Under the pieces are notes generated by a model that did no database searches, was not told the origin of the DNA, and worked only from the letters and a program-made list of their open reading frames with translations. 10,685 bases of DNA from an uncultured Bacilli bacterium (GTDB lineage: Bacteria; Bacillota_I; Bacilli_A; RF39; UBA660). Each line of letters starts with the position of its first letter. The stretch's first letter is position 1. Position numbers and translations under genes: made by a program. The stretch covers positions 1 to 10,685 of the forward strand of contig CAJTXC010000049.1 of the NCBI GenBank assembly GCA_910580135.1. Reading direction: 5' to 3'. This document shows positions 1 to 6,725 of the stretch, one piece after another.

Positions 1-111
1 CAATTATATTATTTCTAACTTTGTATACTTAGAAAGTCTTTTTTGATACTCTTTTATAGCATCTATAAAATACTTTTCTTTTATTTTTCCAACGCATATT
101 ATCTTTATCAT
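1..111 (-). pseudogene. rlmH: 5' part of rlmH (23S rRNA pseudouridine-1915 N3-methyltransferase), stopped at codon 36
   Basis: Read from the ATG at 111-109, the frame gives a 35-residue peptide that matches the N-terminus of RlmH (SPOUT-fold methyltransferase, formerly YbeA/OrfX). It has the VGKIKEKYF block (residues 7-15) and the EYQKRLSKYTKLEII block (21-35). RlmH methylates pseudouridine 1915 in helix 69 of 23S rRNA and is normally about 155-160 residues. Here codon 36 is TAA (bases 6-4) where relatives such as the Staphylococcus aureus protein carry Glu; a single G-to-T change of GAA would explain it. The following codon, TTG (Leu), still fits the family. The ATG overlaps the walJ stop as ATGA, so translation is probably coupled. 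The identity of the N-terminus is fairly sure. Whether this is a real nonsense mutation, a sequencing error or a decayed gene cannot be decided, because the window ends three bases later. Confidence 0.7.
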
Positions 112-878
112 ACTTCTATTAAATCCGTTCTTTGTTTTTGTTTTGCAATCATTATATCTTTTCCATTTTTATTTTTTGAAGCTAAAACTTCGTTTAATGT
201 ATCAAGCGCTGCATCATAAGTATTATTATCATCACTTAAGTGTGCTAAGACAATCGTATTTGTATTATCACCTATAAACTCTGATAAATAATATGCTGCA
301 TCAGCATTAGATAAATGCCCTTTATCACTTAATATTCTTTTCTTTAAATGAAAAGGATATCTACCATTCATAAGCATTTCTACATCATGATTACTTTCAA
401 AAATATATAAATTATGATTACTTAATTTTTCAAAATATTTATTATTTATATAACCAGTATCAGTTATATATACTAGTGATTTATCTTCGTTTTTAACAAT
501 AAATCCTACTGAGCCTGACACATCGTGTGACGTTTTAATTACGGTTATTTCTAAATCATCTATCATGAAGTTAGGAGTTTCATATAAAACATAATCAAAA
601 TCATCAATATATTCGTTTAATAAACTAAGTATTACTTTATTAACATATAATTTAGGATGATATTTTTTTAAAAATACCTTTAATCCTTGGATATGGTCCA
701 CGTGGGTATGTGTTATTAATATAGCCTTTATTTCTCTTGGATCCACTTCTAGTTCTTCTAATTTTTCTTCGGTATAAGACTTTGTAACACCAAGATCAAT
801 TAAGACCTTGGTGTTTTTTGTTTGTATTAATGTACTATTACCCTTGCTACCACTTGATAAAACTGCAACTTGCATCAT
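108..878 (-). CDS. walJ: WalJ/YycJ-type metallo-beta-lactamase-fold hydrolase
   Basis: A 256-residue protein of the YycJ/WalJ family of MBL-fold phosphodiesterase-like enzymes. The N-terminus has the family's VLSSGSKGNSTLI strand-turn (residues 6-18). The metal-binding set is complete: HTHVDH at 57-62, H118 in TSHDV, D140 in ITDTGY, and H213 in LAHLS; ESNHD (161-165) and GHLSN (187-191) are also typical of this family. In B. subtilis, walJ belongs to the walRKHIJ operon and has been linked to coordinating cell division and wall metabolism with replication; its exact substrate is unsettled. Here it lies directly after an M23 peptidase gene. Its ATG at 878-876 overlaps that gene's TGA, and a second in-frame ATG follows immediately (875-873). 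No good Shine-Dalgarno is visible, so translation is probably coupled. Length is normal. The walRKHI genes are not beside it. Confidence 0.93.
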   Translation of the reverse strand: MMQVAVLSSGSKGNSTLIQTKNTKVLIDLGVTKSYTEEKLEELEVDPREIKAILITHTHVDHIQGLKVFLKKYHPKLYVNKVILSLLNEYIDDFDYVLYETPNFMIDDLEITVIKTSHDVSGSVGFIVKNEDKSLVYITDTGYINNKYFEKLSNHNLYIFESNHDVEMLMNGRYPFHLKKRILSDKGHLSNADAAYYLSEFIGDNTNTIVLAHLSDDNNTYDAALDTLNEVLASKNKNGKDIMIAKQKQRTDLIEV

Positions 879-2350
879 CGATATAAAATCATTGGATCCG
901 TTGGAATACCATCTCTGTATGGCATACCATTTCTATATAAACCAAAGTGCAAGTGAGTACCTGTTGCAAATCCAGTATGACCCATTGTACCAATTTGTTG
1001 CCCCTTTTGGACCGTTTGACCAACTTGTACAATTCTTGCATTTAAGTGAGCATATAAAGTGTAATATCCATTACCATGGTTTATGGTTATATGCTGTCCT
1101 AGACTTCCTTTATTTTGGGATGTTACAACTGTACCAGAACCTGCTGCAAATATAGGAGAACCTTCACCACTACCTGCAATATCTAACGCTTCATGCACTT
1201 TACCCCAGCGATAACCAAAATAACTTGAAATATAATATTGTGAAATAGTAGGCCATGCCCATGATCCTGACATTATTGGTGCAGTTCCGCCACCAGCATA
1301 TACTTTAGTACCAACTTTTACAACTTTATCCACCGATGGTGTTAAAGTTTCTGAACTTACTATTACCACGTTTTTAGTTTCCCCATTTATACTTTTAATT
1401 TTAGTAGTTAATCTATCCATTCCATTTTGACCTTCAGTTATGACCTTTTCCGTTCCAAGATTAAGTGAGGAATCATCTTCTGTTACAGTCTTATATTGAC
1501 TTTCTTGATCAAGTACATTATGTGTTTCAACAACAACATCAACAACTGGATTAATAAGTCCTACTTTTACTTGCTGTCCAACTGATAATATATTATTTGA
1601 ACTAGTAAACTCTGGATTAACGATTAAGAATTCTTCCGTTGCAAGTTTATTATTATATGCTATTGAATCAATTGTATCTCCTTCTTGAACTGTATAATAT
1701 TGATCTTCTTTTACTTCTCCAAATAATAAGTATTTAGTAAGAGTTTTTTCATCAGTAAATATTTCTTCATCGGTTGAAATATAACCTTTTTTTATAGTTA
1801 TATTTTGGTCAATATATATATCTTCAATTAAAGTGCCAGTTTCCTTTATTTCTGCTTGAGTATCATTTTCATAATTCTTTAAGTCATCGCTACTAACAAA
1901 GGCTTTTACAACTGATTTAATTGATTTATCAAAAACATTTCTATCTAAAACGTTTATAATTAAATCTTTTTCTCCTTCTGTATTTGACTTAATTGTTACT
2001 TTGTAACCTTCAACCGTAAAAGGTTTTTCTTCTTTTATAATGTTATGAACCTGTTTTGCTGTTAAAATTTCTTTTTCATATGTAGTATATTTTCTAATAT
2101 CTACACCTGCTGGTATATAAACTTTATCTACGTTATACTTTTCTTTTAAATCTTTTTGTTCTTCATTTATATAATCTTCTAGTTCTTGTTTATTAGTTAC
2201 ATTACCAATAGATTTACCATCTAGATATACTTTATATACCTCTTTAGGATTTAATTGATATTTGTTTGCTAAGTTAACAAAAAATACGATAGCTACAGAA
2301 ACTAGTATAGCTAATAAATATGTAAGCCCCGTTTTTATTACTTTCATCAT
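875..2350 (-). CDS. Membrane-anchored LysM-G5-M23 peptidoglycan endopeptidase
   Basis: A 491-residue cell-wall hydrolase. An N-terminal hydrophobic segment (about residues 8-27) acts as signal anchor. Residues 30-215 are extracellular and not recognised. A LysM-like peptidoglycan-binding module follows (about 218-263, starting YYTVQEGDTIDSIA), then a G5-like domain (about 272-348). The C-terminal M23 domain (about 375-480) keeps all expected zinc and catalytic residues: H386 and D390 in HEALD, H435 in YAHL, and H466/H468 in THLHF. M23 enzymes cut peptide cross-links of peptidoglycan, so it probably acts on the outer face of the membrane. The start follows a GGTGAG Shine-Dalgarno that lies inside the end of dnaB; the gap from the dnaB stop to the ATG is only two bases. 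In B. subtilis the genes between dnaC and walJ are purA and the WalRKHI system; a wall hydrolase in that place is notable. Domain calls are confident; the specific cleavage bond is unknown. Confidence 0.9.
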   Translation of the reverse strand: MMKVIKTGLTYLLAILVSVAIVFFVNLANKYQLNPKEVYKVYLDGKSIGNVTNKQELEDYINEEQKDLKEKYNVDKVYIPAGVDIRKYTTYEKEILTAKQVHNIIKEEKPFTVEGYKVTIKSNTEGEKDLIINVLDRNVFDKSIKSVVKAFVSSDDLKNYENDTQAEIKETGTLIEDIYIDQNITIKKGYISTDEEIFTDEKTLTKYLLFGEVKEDQYYTVQEGDTIDSIAYNNKLATEEFLIVNPEFTSSNNILSVGQQVKVGLINPVVDVVVETHNVLDQESQYKTVTEDDSSLNLGTEKVITEGQNGMDRLTTKIKSINGETKNVVIVSSETLTPSVDKVVKVGTKVYAGGGTAPIMSGSWAWPTISQYYISSYFGYRWGKVHEALDIAGSGEGSPIFAAGSGTVVTSQNKGSLGQHITINHGNGYYTLYAHLNARIVQVGQTVQKGQQIGTMGHTGFATGTHLHFGLYRNGMPYRDGIPTDPMILYR

Positions 2351-2352
2351 AA

Positions 2353-3696
2353 TTACTCACCATTCTCCCTTTGGAAATTAACAAAAGTAGACGTTTCTTT
2401 TTTAAATAATAATTCAATCGTTGTAGTAGGACCACTTCTGTTCTTACCAATTATAAACTCAGATATACTCGCATTATCATCTCGTCTTGCTTCCTTATTA
2501 TAATAGTCATCTCTATATAAGAATGATACTATATCAGCATCTTGCTCGATAGATCCAGATTCACGCAAGTCACTCATTATTGGTCTTTTATCTTCTCTTT
2601 GCTCAACAGCACGAGATAACTGCGCAAGTGCTATTACAGGAACCTTTAACTCCAAAGCCATAGTTTTTAAACTTCTTGAAATTTCTGACACTTCTTGTTG
2701 TCTATTTCCAGCGGTTTTAGCCGGACCTGTTATAAGCTGCAAATAGTCTATCACAACTAATCCTAATCCTTTTTCGGAATTAGCAAGTCTACGACATTTA
2801 CTTCTTATTTCTCCTATTGTAATACCTGGAGTATCATCTAAATAAAGATTTGCATCTGATAATTTACTAATTGCTTCATTAAGTCTTTTCCAATCATTAT
2901 GTTCAAGGCGGCCTGTACGCATCTTAGTACCATTAATTTGTCCTTGAGATTGTAATATTCTGTTTGCTAACTGCTCAGCACTCATTTCCAAGTTAAATAC
3001 TGCAACAGCTTTATCATTATGCATAGCTGCATATGTTGCTAAGTTAAGTGCAAAAGCAGTTTTACCCATTGCTGGTCTTGCTGCAATTATTATAAATTGA
3101 TTAGGTTGTAATCCAGCAGTTAACTTATCAAATTCATAAAAACCAGTAGCAAGTCCAGTTATTTCTGAACCTTGTTCCGCTAATTTTTCAAGGTTTGCTT
3201 GTTCTCTATATGCAACATCTTGAATTCTTTGAAATTCAGTTGTTTTACGCATGTTTCCAATTCTAAGCATTTTCATCTCAGCATTATCCAATACTTCATA
3301 AATTGAGTCTTCTGAAGCATAAGCATCATTTGCTATTTCGGTTGCTGTTTCAATAATTTTTCTTCCAACCATTTTTTCTTTTACTATGTTTATATAATAA
3401 TCAACGTTTGATGCACTTGGAACTGAGTCTATTATCTCTGATAAATATTCAACGTTACCTACCTGGCTTAATATTTTTTTATCGCTTAATTTATTAGTAA
3501 CAATTGTTATATCTATTGGTGATGATTCATCATTTAATTCTTGTAATGTTTCAAATATTTTTGCATTAGCTTCACTATAAAAATGTTCACTAGATAATTC
3601 ATCACACATTTTTTGTAAAGCTGTTTTAGATAAAAAGGCAGAACCTAAGACTGCTTTTTCTGCTTCTATTGATTCTGGTATTTTCCTTTCTGCCAT
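2353..3696 (-). CDS. dnaB: Replicative DNA helicase DnaB (DnaC in Bacillus)
   Basis: The hexameric helicase that unwinds DNA at the replication fork. The 447-residue protein has the usual two-part layout: an N-terminal helical domain (about 1-105, opening with IPESIEAEKAVLGSAF), a linker, and a RecA-like ATPase domain (about 180-440). Walker A is ARPAMGKTA (206-214), Walker B is LVVIDYLQ (313-320), and RESGSIEQDAD (378-388) plus FIIGKNRSGP (414-423) are conserved C-terminal motifs. The ATG at 3696-3694 is preferred over a GTG nine bases upstream, because the ribosome site AAGGAAGTGAT abuts that GTG but sits correctly spaced from the ATG. It lies 19 bases after rplI, as in most Bacillota, and two bases before the M23 gene. 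Length is normal and no intein or frameshift is visible. Confidence 0.97.
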   Translation of the reverse strand: MAERKIPESIEAEKAVLGSAFLSKTALQKMCDELSSEHFYSEANAKIFETLQELNDESSPIDITIVTNKLSDKKILSQVGNVEYLSEIIDSVPSASNVDYYINIVKEKMVGRKIIETATEIANDAYASEDSIYEVLDNAEMKMLRIGNMRKTTEFQRIQDVAYREQANLEKLAEQGSEITGLATGFYEFDKLTAGLQPNQFIIIAARPAMGKTAFALNLATYAAMHNDKAVAVFNLEMSAEQLANRILQSQGQINGTKMRTGRLEHNDWKRLNEAISKLSDANLYLDDTPGITIGEIRSKCRRLANSEKGLGLVVIDYLQLITGPAKTAGNRQQEVSEISRSLKTMALELKVPVIALAQLSRAVEQREDKRPIMSDLRESGSIEQDADIVSFLYRDDYYNKEARRDDNASISEFIIGKNRSGPTTTIELLFKKETSTFVNFQRENGE

Positions 3697-3715
3697 ATTT
3701 ATCACTTCCTTATAC

Positions 3716-4156
3716 TTATTTTACTAATTCTACTGTTACTTTAGCTTGCACTTTCTTATGTAAGTTAATTTTAACTTCATGATATCCAAGCGAGCTTATT
3801 GCTTCATCAAGCACTATCTTTTTCTTATCTATTTTATATCCTATTTTTTCTAATTCACTTGATATTTGCTTCGTTGATATAGTACCAAATACTTGGTCTT
3901 GTTTTCCAGTTTTAACCTTAAATGTTAATACTCTATCTTTTAGTTCTTTTTTTAACGCTTCGCATCTTTTTATTTCAGCGGCTTCTTGATCAGCCTTGTT
4001 CTTATTACTTATATCTAATATTTCTTTACTTCTTGATGTATATGCAACGGCATAACCATTTCTTATTAAAAAGTTTTGTGCGTATCCATCTTTAACTTCT
4101 TTTATGTCTCCAGCTTTACCTTGACCTTTAACATCTTTTGTAAATATAACTTTCAT
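3716..4156 (-). CDS. rplI: Large-subunit ribosomal protein bL9
   Basis: A 146-residue bL9, which binds 23S rRNA near the L1 stalk and reaches out towards the neighbouring ribosome. The N-terminal domain carries the family signature around GQGKAGDIKEVKDGYAQNFLI (residues 11-31), followed by a long charged linker helix (about 42-75) and the C-terminal rRNA-binding domain (about 80-146). Its length is close to the usual 148-150. The start follows AAAGGCGG with good spacing. It is the first gene of the rplI-dnaB-M23-walJ-rlmH unit, with a candidate promoter and a terminator in the 102-base gap from rpsR. In Bacillus the cyclic-di-AMP phosphodiesterase gene gdpP sits just upstream of rplI; it is absent here. 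Confidence 0.96.
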   Translation of the reverse strand: MKVIFTKDVKGQGKAGDIKEVKDGYAQNFLIRNGYAVAYTSRSKEILDISNKNKADQEAAEIKRCEALKKELKDRVLTFKVKTGKQDQVFGTISTKQISSELEKIGYKIDKKKIVLDEAISSLGYHEVKINLHKKVQAKVTVELVK

Positions 4157-4193
4157 AATTAGCTTCCGCCTTTCTAATTAATCTCGTAAACAT

Positions 4194-4221
4194 ATTATAA
4201 CATACTTATTAATTATTTAAA
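4194..4221 (-). promoter_or_regulatory. Candidate sigma-A promoter of the rplI-dnaB unit
   Basis: A perfect -10 TATAAT (4199-4194) is preceded at 16 bases by TTTAAA (4221-4216), a four-of-six match to the -35 consensus. It lies between the terminator after rpsR and the rplI ribosome site, so a transcript starting near 4187 would have a leader of about 30 bases. Position and -10 are convincing; the -35 is weak. Confidence 0.6.
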
Positions 4222-4254
4222 AGAAAAGAAAACATACGAAAAGTATGCTTTCTT
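4217..4254 (-). terminator. Rho-independent terminator after rpsR
   Basis: A 12-bp stem with one G-U pair (5' arm 4254-4243, 3' arm 4237-4226) and a 5-base loop begins four bases after the rpsR stop. It is followed in the transcript by UUCUUUU. It separates rpsF-ssb-rpsR from rplI-dnaB. The U tract is broken by a C, so some read-through is likely. Confidence 0.75.
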
Positions 4255-4258
4255 ATAA

Positions 4259-4474
4259 CTATTTTGTAAATGGTAATAAAGCTATCATTCTAGCTCTCTT
4301 TACTTGTTGTGCAATATGTCTTTGGTGTTTAGAACAAGCTCCTGTTACTCTTCTAGGTAAAATCTTACCTTTTTCGTTAATGTATTTTCTTAAAATTTCA
4401 GGATCTTTATAATCTACGCTTTTACCAGCACACATTTGACATATTTTCTTTTTCTTTCTGAAAAATTCTGCCAT
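4259..4474 (-). CDS. rpsR: Small-subunit ribosomal protein bS18, zinc-binding form
   Basis: A 71-residue bS18, which pairs with S6 on the platform of the 30S subunit. The conserved core DYKDPEILRKYI (residues 21-32) and GKILPRRVTG (36-45) is intact, as is the C-terminal KRARMIALLP (59-68). It is a C+ type S18 with four probable zinc ligands, C12 and C15 (CQMC) and C47 and H50 (CSKH), unlike the zinc-free form of B. subtilis. A strong AAAGGAGG lies seven bases before the ATG. It is the last gene of rpsF-ssb-rpsR, ends in TAG, and runs into a terminator hairpin. Confidence 0.96.
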   Translation of the reverse strand: MAEFFRKKKKICQMCAGKSVDYKDPEILRKYINEKGKILPRRVTGACSKHQRHIAQQVKRARMIALLPFTK

Positions 4475-4496
4475 TGTTATTCCTCCTTTTTAATTA

Positions 4497-4967
4497 TTAA
4501 AATGCGATATCGTCATCTGATATTTCTATTGAGCTTCCAAAATCAGCGAATACATCATCAGAAACATTTGTTTCTTTTGGGGCTGATTCAGTTTGGAAAT
4601 CTGCAGGTGAAACGTTATCTTCACCAGCATTAGTTGCTACGTTTCCAGAATTTCTTGAATCAAGGAATTGAACGCGGTCTGCAACTACTTCAGTAACATA
4701 TACACGTTTTCCATCTTTATCTTCATAATTTCTTGTTTGAATTCTTCCATCTACTGCAACTAAAGAACCTTTTGAAACATATTTTTTAATATTTTCAGCT
4801 TGCTTTTGGAAAGCTACAATATTGATAAAATCAGTTTCTCGTTGACCTTGAGTATTAGTATATTGTCTATCAATAGCGATAGAAAAATTTACTATTGCAG
4901 CGTTACTTGATGAATATCTTAATTCTGGATCTCTTGTTAATCTTCCGATTAAAAATGCTTTATTCAT
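4497..4967 (-). CDS. ssb: Single-stranded DNA-binding protein SSB
   Basis: A 156-residue SSB, which coats single-stranded DNA as a homotetramer and recruits replication and repair proteins through its C-terminal tip. The OB fold covers about residues 1-105, with NKAFLIGRLTRDPELRYSS at the start, the TDFINIVAF strand at 45-53 and KGSLVAVDGRIQTR at 66-79. A short, low-complexity, acidic linker follows. The tip reads DDDIAF where the family norm is DDDIPF, so the proline next to the last phenylalanine is replaced by alanine. The ribosome site AGAGGAAA is well placed. The gene sits between rpsF and rpsR, its standard place in Bacillota, and is probably co-transcribed with both under the rpsF leader. 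Confidence 0.96.
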   Translation of the reverse strand: MNKAFLIGRLTRDPELRYSSSNAAIVNFSIAIDRQYTNTQGQRETDFINIVAFQKQAENIKKYVSKGSLVAVDGRIQTRNYEDKDGKRVYVTEVVADRVQFLDSRNSGNVATNAGEDNVSPADFQTESAPKETNVSDDVFADFGSSIEISDDDIAF

Positions 4968-4987
4968 AATATTTCCTCTACTTTTTA

Positions 4988-5272
4988 TTAGTCTTCTTTT
5001 ACGATTAAATGACGAATAACATCTTCACTTATTAAAGCTAAACGATCAAATTCATTAATAGCTTCTGCGTTATCTGCTTCTAAATTAATTAAGAAATAGT
5101 AACCAGTCTTATGACCTTTTACTTCATAAGCTAATTCCTTTTGACCTAAATCCTTTGAAGATGTAACTTTAGCTCCGTTATCTGCTAAAACTTTTTCAAA
5201 GTTTTTAGCAACTTCTTTAACTGATGCTTCTTCAAGATTTGGTCTAACAATGAACATAATTTCGTATTTCAT
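4988..5272 (-). CDS. rpsF: Small-subunit ribosomal protein bS6
   Basis: A 94-residue bS6 that forms a dimer with S18 and binds 16S rRNA in the central domain. It starts with the family pattern MKYEIMFIVRPNLEE and keeps LGQKELAYEVKGHKTGYYFLI (about residues 43-63) and the C-terminal VIRHLIVK (85-92). Length is typical. AGGAGG lies eight bases before the ATG and is predicted to be half-buried in the leader stem, so expression is probably controlled by the S6:S18 dimer. It is the first gene of the rpsF-ssb-rpsR unit. In Bacillus its upstream neighbour is ychF (yyaF); here about 2.1 kb of other genes lies between them. Confidence 0.97.
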   Translation of the reverse strand: MKYEIMFIVRPNLEEASVKEVAKNFEKVLADNGAKVTSSKDLGQKELAYEVKGHKTGYYFLINLEADNAEAINEFDRLALISEDVIRHLIVKED

Positions 5273-5280
5273 TTTATTTT

Positions 5281-5328
5281 CCTCCTCTTCTGGTCTATTC
5301 GGTCTTCCATCTAGTGAAAGACAAGAGA
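5281..5328 (-). promoter_or_regulatory. S6:S18 autoregulatory leader of rpsF
   Basis: The transcript can form an inner 7-bp stem (5322-5316 with 5308-5302, loop of seven) stacked on an outer 6-bp stem (5328-5323 with 5289-5284). A large 3' bulge begins with CCG (5302-5300). A stem with a bulge carrying conserved CCG is the published hallmark of the S6:S18-binding element in rpsF leaders, where it mimics the 16S rRNA site. The outer 3' arm covers part of the AGGAGG at 5286-5281, so binding would hide the ribosome site. The fold was drawn by hand; homology to the known element is inferred. Confidence 0.65.
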
Positions 5329-5351
5329 GTAAAATTCATTACTCGCTTTGT

Positions 5352-5380
5352 ATTATAACAAAAAAAAAGGTATAAGTAAA
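5352..5380 (-). promoter_or_regulatory. Promoter of rpsF-ssb-rpsR
   Basis: A perfect -10 TATAAT (5357-5352) lies 17 bases after TTTACT (5380-5375), a four-of-six match to the -35. Transcription would start near 5345 and include the whole S6:S18 leader. The promoter lies within the terminator hairpin of the upstream gene: the -35 is in the loop and the -10 directly follows the U run. Confidence 0.75.
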
Positions 5381-5390
5381 CCTTCTTTTT
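5360..5390 (-). terminator. Terminator after the 369-codon gene
   Basis: An A-rich 5' arm ending GGU (5390-5380) pairs with ACC plus a run of nine U (5371-5360), giving a stem of up to 11 bp with an 8-base loop. Some of the U run must serve as the tail, so the functional stem is shorter. The 39 bases up to the gene's stop (5391-5429) hold nothing else I can see. The + strand could also fold and end in T, so it may act in both directions. Confidence 0.6.
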
Positions 5391-5429
5391 ATACTAAATT
5401 ATATTAAAGTTAATTGTTATTTATGATAT

Positions 5430-6539
5430 TTAACTCTTTAGTTTTAATATTTCTGCACGTCTTTTATTGAATTCATTTAAATAATCATCAGCATCCTTAA
5501 ATGTGTCACTAATAAATATTTCTTGTGCCTTTTTTAATGCCTCATTTAAAAATTTTTGATTTACAAATTTAGATAAATTTATTTTATAATCCTCAGGATT
5601 ATAATATTCTGATTCCTTGAATCTTACATAACTACTATCATCATCAAACACTTTTTCTAAGTTTAACTCTTTTATTATATATCCAAGTAACTGAGTACAA
5701 GTAAAGTCAGGGCAATTTTCATTTTCTTTATACATTCTTTCTATATAATCTATAAATGTTTCTGCTTTATTTTGATTTTGATTTTTGTTATATGTTCCAA
5801 AATAATTATATACTCGTTTTAAATCCTTTTTCATTTTATCTAAAAGATAAATATGACAGGTTAAATACCAAGATAAACTCTCATCTAAACCATTAATAGT
5901 ATTTATTATAAAAGAATTCGCCTTATCTTCATTAATTTCATTTTTATCTTTAACCAACCTATGAATATAAGCCTCGAATTTATATTCCTTATTTCTATAA
6001 AAGATTTCTTCTAAAAAATTCTTTGCATAATAATCTAATATAATATTACTTTTAAAATATTGTTCTAATAAACCAAATCCTAATCCTATGTTTTTATGTT
6101 TAATAAATTCTTCTGATAAAATGATTAATAGGTAATTAAAATTAGCATTATTTTCTAATGCGTACTTAAGCATTTCTTCCTCGTTATCTTTTAAAATATC
6201 TTCCATTATTATACTAAGTTCTATACTTTCTACGTCAAAATCATCATCGCTAAGGTTCTTTCTACTATCCAAAAACGATTCAGCTGCAGAAATAATAATT
6301 TCGATATCATTTTTATATTTTTTGACATTGCTATTATATTTATCTACTAAGTAACTTACAAATTTATAATCTTTTTTTAACTCTTCCCCGCAAAATGAGT
6401 ACATCTTTATATCATCTGAATAATCAATAACTTGCATCATAAAATAAACATCATTTTCTAATTCGTCAATATTAAAATCAATAATGTCATCTCCTGTGAT
6501 ATATGCTTCTATTAAATTTTCATCATATTTTTTCTTCAT
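5430..6539 (-). CDS. Unrecognised 369-residue helical protein, DUF4116-like repeat at N-terminus
   Basis: Function unknown. No signal peptide or membrane segment is evident; the protein is rich in Lys, Asp, Glu and Asn and reads as almost all alpha-helical, so it is probably cytoplasmic. Residues 27-78 show a repeated pattern of Asp, a hydrophobic stretch, then a short turn with a Ser/Tyr and Lys-Lys-Asp (DVYFMMQVIDY, then DYKFVSYLVDKY). This resembles the DUF4116 type of short helical repeat, a comparison made by eye and not certain. Residues 93-101 are strongly acidic. Later parts look like stacked helices of the TPR or HEAT kind, without a motif I can name. The ATG follows AGAGGGG with six-base spacing. 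It is a single-gene unit with its own promoter (perfect TTGACA) and a terminator, lying between ychF and rpsF where relatives have no gene. Confidence 0.85.
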   Translation of the reverse strand: MKKKYDENLIEAYITGDDIIDFNIDELENDVYFMMQVIDYSDDIKMYSFCGEELKKDYKFVSYLVDKYNSNVKKYKNDIEIIISAAESFLDSRKNLSDDDFDVESIELSIIMEDILKDNEEEMLKYALENNANFNYLLIILSEEFIKHKNIGLGFGLLEQYFKSNIILDYYAKNFLEEIFYRNKEYKFEAYIHRLVKDKNEINEDKANSFIINTINGLDESLSWYLTCHIYLLDKMKKDLKRVYNYFGTYNKNQNQNKAETFIDYIERMYKENENCPDFTCTQLLGYIIKELNLEKVFDDDSSYVRFKESEYYNPEDYKINLSKFVNQKFLNEALKKAQEIFISDTFKDADDYLNEFNKRRAEILKLKS

Positions 6540-6564
6540 TACAAACCCCTCTTTTTAGTGACCT

Positions 6565-6593
6565 ATGTTAACAAAAATAAAAGGAAATGTCAA
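6565..6593 (-). promoter_or_regulatory. Strong sigma-A-type promoter of the 369-codon gene
   Basis: A perfect -35 TTGACA (6593-6588), a 17-base spacer and TAACAT (6570-6565, four of six) make this the best -35 in the window. The predicted start near 6558 leaves a leader of about 20 bases containing only the ribosome site. Confidence 0.75.
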
Positions 6594-6696
6594 ACAATTT
6601 CTTTAACTTACTAAATATGCATTAATAAAGATATAATTTCATTCAAATATTTATCAAAAAAACTTTCTACAAATTTAATATTTTTATATGTTTGCA

Positions 6697-6725
6697 TAAA
6701 AAAAGAAACTATTTTTCTAGTTTCT
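6697..6725 (-). terminator. Rho-independent terminator after the 115-codon gene
   Basis: A perfect 8-bp stem (6725-6718 with 6711-6704) with a 6-base loop is followed by a run of U. It lies 11 bases after the stop of the 115-codon gene and probably ends the ychF unit. The rest of the 6540-6736 gap holds the promoter of the next gene and otherwise A+T-rich sequence. Confidence 0.88.

Noticed and set aside
808..1155. 115-codon frame on the + strand
   Set aside because: It lies opposite the M23 peptidase and walJ genes, has no ribosome site or family match, and is a shadow of their codons.
3697..3705. GTG start for dnaB nine bases upstream
   Set aside because: It touches the Shine-Dalgarno itself, whereas the ATG at 3696 has proper spacing and gives the usual N-terminus.
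4436..4633. 65-codon frame on the + strand
   Set aside because: It is antisense to rpsR and ssb, both certain genes; no supporting signal.
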